DNA of 55,890 bases, taken from the IMG/VR virus record IMGVR_UViG_3300009507_000022, positions 1 to 55,890 of that record. The stretch is one strand, 5' to 3'. Origin of the DNA: a virus. Below are positions 50,925-55,890 of this stretch, piece after piece. Positions within the stretch are counted from its first letter, which is position 1, and each line of letters begins with the position of its first letter. A program made the position numbers and the translations under genes. Below the pieces are notes generated by a model, which worked only from the letters and a program-made list of their open reading frames with translations, was not told the origin of the DNA and made no database searches.

Positions 50925-51633
50925 GCGTTGGTGTTAAGTTTTCGTTAAGATTCTCATCGGTTGTATCCAGGAATGAATCCAATTCATCACAAGAAATTAG
51001 GTTAAGATATTCTTTTTTCTTTTCTTGTAAAATATTAAAGTCATAAAACTCATTGTCGGCAGGTGCCAGAATTTGTCTACCTCTTCTAATGAGACCCACA
51101 CCATAATCGGTATCAATAACACACATAGATAAATCAGAACGAGTCTTACGAAGTTGATAGTATGCTTTCCAAGTAGTACCATTCCACGGATAGTTGTACC
51201 CATCAATAGAATAATTCTCTCGTTGTCTCCAAACATTAGGTGGATTACAATCGTGCATAAGAATAAATCCACCCTCATTCAAGTGGTCTAATGCATTATA
51301 CACATCCTTGATTACTTGTTGAGCGAGATGAAGGCCATCAATGAATATCACATCCCACTTCTTATCCTTTGGTATGGTATCAAAGAACTCATCGGAAGTC
51401 ATATTGTAGTTCGCTACATTGTTATCAAACTCGTAGCCGGGGTCTACTCCATCCTTATCACGACACGATACCATATTGAAACACCATCGTGGGTTGGATA
51501 CACCAATCTCTAAATATGATTCGAATTTATATCTTTTAATTAAATGGTTTATAATCTCCCATCTATCCATACACCAAGGTTGTTCCCACCAAGTTGCAAG
51601 GTCGTGTTCTATTTCTTTCATTGACAATTTCAT
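50920..51633 (-). CDS. SAM-dependent methyltransferase (Methyltransf_24-like)
   Basis: A 237-aa protein. YLEIGVSNPRWCFNM near 35 is a variant of the SAM-binding glycine motif, GVDPGYEFD lies one strand on, and KKWDVIFIDGLHLAQQVIKD near 93 with LDHLNEGGFILMHDCNPP near 117 are typical of the family that includes glycan and small-molecule methyltransferases. The C-terminus SFLDTTDENLNENLTPTL is acidic and extended. A role in altering sugars together with the three-domain enzyme is possible; the target is unknown. Confidence 0.82.
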   Translation of the reverse strand: MKLSMKEIEHDLATWWEQPWCMDRWEIINHLIKRYKFESYLEIGVSNPRWCFNMVSCRDKDGVDPGYEFDNNVANYNMTSDEFFDTIPKDKKWDVIFIDGLHLAQQVIKDVYNALDHLNEGGFILMHDCNPPNVWRQRENYSIDGYNYPWNGTTWKAYYQLRKTRSDLSMCVIDTDYGVGLIRRGRQILAPADNEFYDFNILQEKKKEYLNLISCDELDSFLDTTDENLNENLTPTL

Positions 51634-51661
51634 CGTGTATACTTAAAAATTTTTCGTGTGT

Positions 51662-51682
51662 GAAAAGGAACTGGCGTTCCCC
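51662..51682 (-). terminator. Probable intrinsic terminator
   Basis: The minus strand reads GGAAC (51680-51676), loop GCCA, GTTCC (51671-51667), then TTTT. It lies 35 nt after the stop of the small membrane gene at 51715. Short stem, so strength is uncertain. Confidence 0.55.
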
Positions 51683-51714
51683 CCTATTGCTTATTTGCTT
51701 GATTGCTTACCGGC

Positions 51715-51939
51715 TCAATCCCTACGACCAAAGACTGCCTTAATAAAGTTAAACCAAAAGACCCACCCATAGATAGGCCAGAGAAGTAATACAACAATAC
51801 GTTCCATATTGGTAAGCTTACGATTGGGTTCTTCTTTTAAATCTGCTATCTTGGTTACAAAGTAATCCATAACGAATAAGGTTAATCCTCCCACGAGTAG
51901 GTAATAACTAACCAAATCCAATATATTAAATGTTCCCAT
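51715..51939 (-). CDS. Small membrane protein (two helices)
   Basis: A 74-aa protein from the ATG at 51939 (MGTFNILDLVSYYLLVGGLT); an upstream TTG would overlap the previous gene extensively. Two hydrophobic helices, residues 8-28 (LVSYYLLVGGLTLFVMDYFV) and 48-68 (VVLLLWPIYGWVFWFNFIKA), flank a charged loop. It ends basic (VFGRRD). It could be a holin or an accessory membrane factor by size and shape, but no signature supports either. Confidence 0.7.
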   Translation of the reverse strand: MGTFNILDLVSYYLLVGGLTLFVMDYFVTKIADLKEEPNRKLTNMERIVVLLLWPIYGWVFWFNFIKAVFGRRD

Positions 51940-52252
51940 AGTTCCACTCGTATGTTTGTTTCCATTCATCCTCGGATACGATATCAATGTCTTCGTACTC
52001 TGAAGACCAATCAACTGGATAGATAGAAGAAGAATGTTGGTACAACTGAAAGTCTTGAGTAAAGTTGGTATTGGTATACCATTCCCTTAACATCTCTTCT
52101 ACACCCATACTATCTATTACTTCATCTATGTTGTTATACCCATAGTCTATATAGTAGGACATTAGTTGAGATTCTGAAGGAGAGATAAGTTCAGCCTTCT
52201 TGACCTTGGCCACTCCGTAGAACACTCTCTCTTTCGTTTCACTTTTTTTCAT
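51926..52252 (-). CDS. Unknown acidic protein
   Basis: About 108 aa from the ATG at 52252 (MKKSETKERVFYGVAKVKKA). Tyr- and Asp-rich (LMSYYIDYGYNNIDEVIDSM, EYEDIDIVSEDEWKQTYEWN). It overlaps both neighbours (14 nt each side). No family recognised. Confidence 0.65.
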   Translation of the reverse strand: MKKSETKERVFYGVAKVKKAELISPSESQLMSYYIDYGYNNIDEVIDSMGVEEMLREWYTNTNFTQDFQLYQHSSSIYPVDWSSEYEDIDIVSEDEWKQTYEWNYGNI

Positions 52253-52406
52253 CACCAAATTCTTTGTTTAGTATTTGTTCCTGCCATTCTTGAAGTTCAA
52301 TGTCATCATTGTCTTCCAACAAGAATTCCATCAACTCCTGTTCTTCTTCTTCGGACATAATATAGAGTTCTATATTGTCCCTATCTAACATTGACTTCTT
52401 ATTCAT
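52239..52406 (-). CDS. Small highly acidic protein (55 aa)
   Basis: From the ATG at 52406 (MNKKSMLDRDNIELYIMSEE) the frame gives 55 aa with a run of Glu/Asp (EEEEQELMEFLLEDNDDIEL) and a basic end. It overlaps the tail of the Cys-rich membrane gene by 8 nt. Small acidic phage proteins sometimes mimic DNA or bind host polymerase; nothing here shows which. Confidence 0.6.
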   Translation of the reverse strand: MNKKSMLDRDNIELYIMSEEEEQELMEFLLEDNDDIELQEWQEQILNKEFGDEKK

Positions 52407-52539
52407 TGCATTTACAATTTCCACCACACGGACATTTAGACTTCTTTTTGTCTTGATTATCCAAATAGATTTGATATAAACCTATACCAAATACTAATAA
52501 CATACTACCTGTAATTACCAATCCAATCATTTTATCCAT
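52399..52539 (-). CDS. Small membrane protein with CPCGGNCKC tail (46 aa)
   Basis: The ATG at 52539 opens a 46-aa frame: residues 1-24 (MDKMIGLVITGSMLLVFGIG) form a membrane helix, then a Lys-rich segment and the end KKSKCPCGGNCKCNE with four Cys in CxCxxxCxC. It overlaps both neighbours, as expected for a real coupled gene. The cysteine cluster could bind a metal or form disulfides. Confidence 0.65.
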   Translation of the reverse strand: MDKMIGLVITGSMLLVFGIGLYQIYLDNQDKKKSKCPCGGNCKCNE

Positions 52540-52685
52540 TCTCTATATGCTAAGTGATATGCATCAACTCGTCTCATTTTTGGATTTGCATCCATCTCTT
52601 TTCTTGCCCATTCCATTACTTCTTGTGCTAACCCATATGAGTGAGACTCAATTAGGATTTCTTCGATTTGTTGTTCTTCAGTCAT
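52527..52685 (-). CDS. Small helical unknown protein (52 aa)
   Basis: ATG at 52685, MTEEQQIEEILIESHSYGLA then QEVMEWARKEMDANPKMRRV, 52 aa. Helical and charged, with a purine-rich RBS (aaagggggtattgtt). It overlaps the membrane gene downstream by 13 nt and lies 22 nt after thymidylate synthase. No family recognised. Confidence 0.65.
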   Translation of the reverse strand: MTEEQQIEEILIESHSYGLAQEVMEWARKEMDANPKMRRVDAYHLAYREWIK

Positions 52686-52707
52686 AACAATACCCCCTTT
52701 ATTATAA

Positions 52708-53646
52708 TTAGTTACTTAATTCAGCTTTAATAGAAGGATGACACTCATAGTCAATCAGCTCATAGTCAAACTCACCATTTAAGATATCTACATTACTAAC
52801 CTTTAACTCTGGTAAAGGGAATGTATGTCTATTCATTTGTTCAATGGCTTGGTCTATATGATTTTTATATAAGTGTACATCACCAAGGTTTCCAATCAAA
52901 TCACCTGGTTTGTATCCTGTCTCTTCACATAATAGAAGTAATAGTGTTGCATATGATGCAATGTTAAATGGTAGACCAAGGAATGTATCCACACTTCTCT
53001 GATTCCACATTAGAGATAGTTTACCATCTGATACATAACATTGGAATCCATAGTGACATGGTGGTAGAGTCATATCATTTATATCACCAACATTCCAAGC
53101 GGATACCATATGTCTACGAGAATCGGGATTGTATTTCAATCCATTTATGAGGTTTTCTATTTGGTCTGCAGTTCTCTCTACAATAATCGGATTACCACCA
53201 TTAAACTTTTCAGTATAATATTCAGTCCAACTTCTCCATTGTTTACCATAGATGGGGCCTAACTCTCCCCATTTCTTAGCAAACTCATCATTTGTTTTAA
53301 TCTTATCAATGAACTCACTTTTTGATAAAACAAAATCATGCGGAGGGATACCTGGTGTAGTTTCTTTACCTAAATAAGCTTGGTAGCAGTCTCCATCCCA
53401 AATATGACAATTATTATCAACCAAATATTTGATGTTGGTATCTCCTTTCAAGAACCACTTCAATTCGGTCATCATAGTTTTGACTGCCATCTTCTTTGTG
53501 GTTAGTAATGGAAACCCATGACACATACAGTGTCGGATTTGTCTACCAAATACGGAGATGGTACCTGTACCAGTTCGGTCAGACTTTTCTACTCCGTTGG
53601 TAAGGATGTCATTGAGTAGAATTAAATAATCAGTTTCAATGTTCAT
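52708..53646 (-). CDS. thyA: Thymidylate synthase ThyA
   Basis: A 312-aa protein with the full ThyA pattern: RTGTGTISVFGRQIRHCMCH near 25, GPIYGKQWRSW near 130, the catalytic cysteine in LPPCHYGFQCYVSDGKLSLM near 195, and NQRSVDTFLGLPFNIASYA, HLYKNHIDQA near 265. It methylates dUMP to dTMP with methylene-tetrahydrofolate. It overlaps the YkgJ-like gene by 11 nt. Phages with such a gene supply thymidine for rapid replication. Confidence 0.97.
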   Translation of the reverse strand: MNIETDYLILLNDILTNGVEKSDRTGTGTISVFGRQIRHCMCHGFPLLTTKKMAVKTMMTELKWFLKGDTNIKYLVDNNCHIWDGDCYQAYLGKETTPGIPPHDFVLSKSEFIDKIKTNDEFAKKWGELGPIYGKQWRSWTEYYTEKFNGGNPIIVERTADQIENLINGLKYNPDSRRHMVSAWNVGDINDMTLPPCHYGFQCYVSDGKLSLMWNQRSVDTFLGLPFNIASYATLLLLLCEETGYKPGDLIGNLGDVHLYKNHIDQAIEQMNRHTFPLPELKVSNVDILNGEFDYELIDYECHPSIKAELSN

Positions 53647-54031
53647 TTAATTTTTCTTTTAGGTATGGACATAAATAGTTTCTACAAGTTTGTGGTCGTA
53701 TGTCATATACACTACAACTACGAGTAGCAGTATTATACATCACACAGGGTTTACGTTTTTTTTCTAAATCAAGTTTAAACGCAGGAAAGTTATTTGGGTC
53801 TTGCCAATTTGATAGATTAGGAAATTGTTTTGAACCTTCTTCAAATGAATAAAACACTTCGGAGAAGTCAACTACCCTACCTAACTTATCAGATAACTTT
53901 TTAAGAAACTCTTCATAATCAGTTATAGCACCCATAATATAATTACGGTCTTCTAACATACAACAACTACCATCGTAGTCATCACGACCAAAACATTTAA
54001 AGGCACATATGTCTAAATGATTATCAGACAT
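53636..54031 (-). CDS. YkgJ-like cysteine cluster protein
   Basis: About 131 aa from the ATG at 54031 (MSDNHLDICAFKCFGRDDYD). Cysteines: CAFKC, SCCML, KPCVMYNTATRSCSVYDIRP, QTCRNYLCPY. This is the layout of the YkgJ/CxxCxxCC family, thought to hold a zinc or Fe-S cluster, with unknown reaction. It is coupled to thyA and to the 75-aa gene upstream. Confidence 0.85.
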   Translation of the reverse strand: MSDNHLDICAFKCFGRDDYDGSCCMLEDRNYIMGAITDYEEFLKKLSDKLGRVVDFSEVFYSFEEGSKQFPNLSNWQDPNNFPAFKLDLEKKRKPCVMYNTATRSCSVYDIRPQTCRNYLCPYLKEKLNEH

Positions 54032-54258
54032 CAATCAAACTTTAATCCATTCTCAAACATAATCTCACGGAGTTGGTCTCTACACTTTTCGTAAGTTTCG
54101 TATTTGTCCTTACTGTATTCAGTATCAGGCATATACTTATATTGTGCTCTTAACCATTGGTCAAACTCCCACAATGTAGATTGTGCTTTAGCACCATTGA
54201 CTGCCAATTCAAAATCAATATGGTCTTCAGGTAGATTAAACTCTAAAACTGCTTTCAT
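54031..54258 (-). CDS. Unknown small helical protein
   Basis: A 75-aa protein starting MKAVLEFNLPEDHIDFELAV. The phrase NLPEDHIDFELAVNGAKAQS, followed by LWEFDQWLRAQYKY, is one I recall from small proteins of various T4-like phages without a known function. It is preceded by the 20-nt segment also found before the gene at 55178. Confidence 0.75.
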   Translation of the reverse strand: MKAVLEFNLPEDHIDFELAVNGAKAQSTLWEFDQWLRAQYKYMPDTEYSKDKYETYEKCRDQLREIMFENGLKFD

Positions 54259-54270
54259 TTCTCTTTGGTG

Positions 54271-54687
54271 TTATTTTTCTATAACTATTTCGTACCCATC
54301 TTCGTTAGGGATGAATCCATTTACTTTACCTTCCAATTTAAAGAAAGACATATCCATACCTTCAGTAATGTATGGGCCACCACTTGGGTCTATCATTGTG
54401 ATGGTATTCCAATCAGAGTATACCAATGATTGATATGTTTTGGAAATCTCCGAGAACTCAAAGGTGTCACGGTCGTAGTAGTGGACTTCCTTAACGAATT
54501 CAGGCATTGATATTGTACCACCATCTTTCTTGTATTCATTGTATGCATCATCATACACATTAGCTACTGCGAAACGGCAGTGTTCGAAGTTACCACTCCA
54601 TTGGATGTTACCATCTTCAGTTTCGGTGAAAGTAAACTTGTCTCCGTACCGATTGGTATACTCTTCAGTTTTCATTTCTAAATCCAT
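54271..54687 (-). CDS. Unknown beta-rich protein
   Basis: A 138-aa protein starting MDLEMKTEEYTNRYGDKFTF, with TETEDGNIQWSGNFEHCRFA, DWNTITMIDPSGGPYITEGM and GKVNGFIPNEDGYEIVIEK. Beta strands and charged turns; no membrane segment and no recognised family. It overlaps the upstream small gene by 23 nt. Confidence 0.65.
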   Translation of the reverse strand: MDLEMKTEEYTNRYGDKFTFTETEDGNIQWSGNFEHCRFAVANVYDDAYNEYKKDGGTISMPEFVKEVHYYDRDTFEFSEISKTYQSLVYSDWNTITMIDPSGGPYITEGMDMSFFKLEGKVNGFIPNEDGYEIVIEK

Positions 54688-54856
54688 TTTTTAATTTGTA
54701 TCTACTATATATTCGTTCAATCATTGAGGATGATGCCGATACCATTGCAAATTTCCAAGTTGGGAATACTCTCTTTGCCCAATTGTATTGTTCATCAATT
54801 GATAGACTTCTCCACCAAGACAATGCAAGTTCTCTATTCGTTATGTTTCTTTCCAT
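54665..54856 (-). CDS. Unknown small protein (63 aa)
   Basis: The start is set at the ATG at 54856 (MERNITNRELALSWWRSLSI) because gaggagagcgct lies just upstream; a longer frame from 54916 would lie wholly inside the small membrane gene. The sequence has two Trp-rich segments (LSWWRSLSIDEQYNWAKRVF, PTWKFAMVSASSSMIERIYS). No family recognised. Confidence 0.65.
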   Translation of the reverse strand: MERNITNRELALSWWRSLSIDEQYNWAKRVFPTWKFAMVSASSSMIERIYSRYKLKNGFRNEN

Positions 54857-54968
54857 AGCGCTCTCCTCGTTCTTCTTTGTCATATCCCCACTTGAATACT
54901 TTAGAAATAAATACAAGCGCTACAAATCCCCACATCAACATATGGGCCAATAATGGAAAATCAATCAT
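54834..54968 (-). CDS. Small membrane protein (44 aa)
   Basis: ATG at 54968: MIDFPLLAHMLMWGFVALVF then ISKVFKWGYDKEERGERYGK, 44 aa. One membrane helix (residues 5-23) and a basic/acidic tail. It overlaps the next gene by 23 nt and contains that gene's RBS. Function unknown. Confidence 0.6.
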   Translation of the reverse strand: MIDFPLLAHMLMWGFVALVFISKVFKWGYDKEERGERYGKKHNE

Positions 54969-54988
54969 AACAATATTGTTTTAGAAAT

Positions 54989-55020
54989 ACAATATACAAA
55001 ATTATTTTGACATTTCCAAA
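54989..55020 (-). promoter_or_regulatory. Weak Bacteroidota-type promoter
   Basis: The minus strand reads TTTG (55020-55017), a 20-nt spacer ending aattttg, then TATATTGT (54996-54989). It has the same spacer ending as the strong sites but a shortened -7 box. Confidence 0.45.
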
Positions 55021-55178
55021 TTATGTTGTCGAAATCCGATAACTTGAGTCGGGCCCGCTACAACCAGTCTTCGTTGTTCAATAGCCACCTTGGTCATCTC
55101 TAATGTTTCTACATCAGTCTCTGCACCTAACCATTCAAAGAACCATTTGGTCAGTAGTTTCTTTTTTAACTTGTTCAT
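55002..55178 (-). CDS. Small unknown protein (58 aa)
   Basis: ATG at 55178: MNKLKKKLLTKWFFEWLGAE, then TDVETLEMTKVAIEQRRLVV and a basic end, 58 aa. The first half resembles an amphipathic helix. It follows the 20-nt segment shared with the gene at 54258, which contains the start codon and leader. Its 3' end overlaps the weak promoter. No family recognised. Confidence 0.6.
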   Translation of the reverse strand: MNKLKKKLLTKWFFEWLGAETDVETLEMTKVAIEQRRLVVAGPTQVIGFRQHNLEMSK

Positions 55179-55190
55179 TTCTCTTTGGTG

Positions 55191-55424
55191 TTAAAGGTTA
55201 TCTCGTACTGCATTACCCATTATCATTTGGGAAGTTGGAGCGATACCGAAGTAAGTCCAATCACGACCATCAATACCATTGTATTGAGCTCGACAGTAAT
55301 CCATAATCGTATCATCAAAGGGAAGTTGATTACCGGTGATATCGGTTACAGGCAACCAACGAGTTTGCCAACCTTCTCCAAGGAAAGTTACCCAAGCCAT
55401 TTCTTTATTCAAATCAATCATCAT
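55191..55424 (-). CDS. Unknown small protein
   Basis: A 77-aa protein, start set at the ATG at 55424 (MMIDLNKEMAWVTFLGEGWQ); the longer TTG/ATG frame overlaps the 111-aa gene by 50 nt or so and is rejected. WVTFLGEGWQTRWLPVTDIT and DTIMDYCRAQYNGIDGRDWT look like a small beta-alpha domain. No family recognised. Confidence 0.65.
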   Translation of the reverse strand: MMIDLNKEMAWVTFLGEGWQTRWLPVTDITGNQLPFDDTIMDYCRAQYNGIDGRDWTYFGIAPTSQMIMGNAVRDNL

Positions 55425-55434
55425 AACTTTAATA

Positions 55435-55770
55435 TTAACGTAAGTATTCAGGTCCGTGTGGGCCGTATTGTGCAGTCCCATCAATCACATTACCACGAGG
55501 GTGTTTAGCAGCAGCGGCCCAACCGGCAGGTTTCATCAAGTCACCTTTCTTTAGTTGGATACCTTTGTGAACAAATGGGATTCTTGCGATGAAACCCCAT
55601 ACACTCGTTCCCACTACTACCTTGTAGAATTTCTTACCAGGGTAGATTTTGATTTCGGGAAGAGTCATTCGGTGAAAGTTCTCTTGGTAATACTCACGAA
55701 TCTGATTAGTGAGTTGAACATCGAACTCTTCAATAGTCTTAACTGGCTTGGTGTTTGTAAACATACTCAT
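55435..55770 (-). CDS. Unknown protein
   Basis: A 111-aa protein starting MSMFTNTKPVKTIEEFDVQL. LPEIKIYPGKKFYKVVVGTS and VWGFIARIPFVHKGIQLKKG form a basic beta-rich core, ending GTAQYGPHGPEYLR. Similar small proteins occur in T4-like phages (memory) without a function. It is 10 nt from the next gene. Confidence 0.68.
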   Translation of the reverse strand: MSMFTNTKPVKTIEEFDVQLTNQIREYYQENFHRMTLPEIKIYPGKKFYKVVVGTSVWGFIARIPFVHKGIQLKKGDLMKPAGWAAAAKHPRGNVIDGTAQYGPHGPEYLR

Positions 55771-55773
55771 AAC

Positions 55774-55890
55774 TTATTTATTTACTGAATGAATTCCTAA
55801 TTGTTTGTTCAACCACTTTGTTTCTTTTGAAAACAACATTTCCGTTGAGTAGATGTATGACTCTTGGTAAAGTGTCTCACCTTTTAAAAA
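55774..55890 (-). CDS. Unknown protein, only the C-terminus in the window
   Basis: A frame entering at the right edge and ending with TAA at 55776-55774 gives about 38 residues, including GETLYQESYIYSTEMLFSKE and KWLNKQLGIHSVNK. The start lies outside the window. No family can be named from the fragment. Confidence 0.55.
   Translation of the reverse strand, partial: FLKGETLYQESYIYSTEMLFSKETKWLNKQLGIHSVNK

Noticed and set aside
54857-54916. Upstream start for the 63-aa gene
   Set aside because: The added segment lies wholly inside the coding region of the 44-aa membrane gene, and a good RBS precedes the internal ATG.

Overview
The window looks like part of the genome of a large, AT-rich, T4-like contractile-tailed phage that infects a member of the Bacteroidota, probably a marine flavobacterium. 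T4-type evidence is a gp25-like and a gp6-like baseplate gene, a gp5-like hub protein, a gp55-like late sigma factor, a gp46/gp47-type recombination nuclease, a Toprim primase and a CobS/CobT-like pair. Host evidence is a set of promoters of the Bacteroidota form (TTTG, 19-20 nt, TAnnTTTG) and a small protein resembling the Bacteroidota family DUF4494. Every supported gene and RNA lies on the minus strand, so transcription runs from high to low coordinates. Family assignments come from reading motifs; no database search was run.

Layout, low to high coordinates. 1-5439: proteins that carry T4-type capsid-targeting or prohead-protease motifs, including a 766-aa protein that joins an NMN-adenylyltransferase-like domain to a ligase-like domain. 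5448-8447: tail fibre with an S74 self-cleaving chaperone. 8468-13017: DNA metabolism (fused Mre11-Rad50-like nuclease, primase, T7-type endonuclease I). 13034-30123: tail and baseplate genes. 30116-33707: late sigma factor, small membrane protein, HD hydrolase, ClpP-like protease and a coiled-coil membrane protein. 33869-37089: UV endonuclease, DnaK and Hsp20. 37167-40392: small unknown genes. 40395-44817: AAA ATPase, VWA protein with an HExxH motif, thioesterase and small genes.

44828-48204: RNA region with nine ordinary tRNAs (Gly, Thr, Ser, Glu, Pro, Tyr, Gln, Arg, Leu), a HisC-like aminotransferase and a PhyH-like dioxygenase, plus a tandem array of non-standard structured RNAs. Two 71-nt units in that array fold as cloverleaves supported by compensatory changes in all four stems; they keep glycine-tRNA identity bases but lack the normal D-loop, T-loop and U33 bases. 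Between them is an 86-nt RNA with a 10-bp closing stem and a possible pseudoknot. I regard this array as the most likely undescribed system here. 48250-55890: a three-domain nucleotidyltransferase-HAD-kinase protein, a methyltransferase, thymidylate synthase, a YkgJ-like cysteine protein and many small genes, several below 60 aa.

The genes suggest a phage that rebuilds DNA and nucleotide metabolism, brings its own chaperones and protease, supplements tRNAs and may alter a surface glycan or lipid headgroup. At least two promoter classes can be proposed: the TAnnTTTG class in the 12-kb and 32-51-kb regions, and a TATTTATA class that precedes some structural and chaperone genes.
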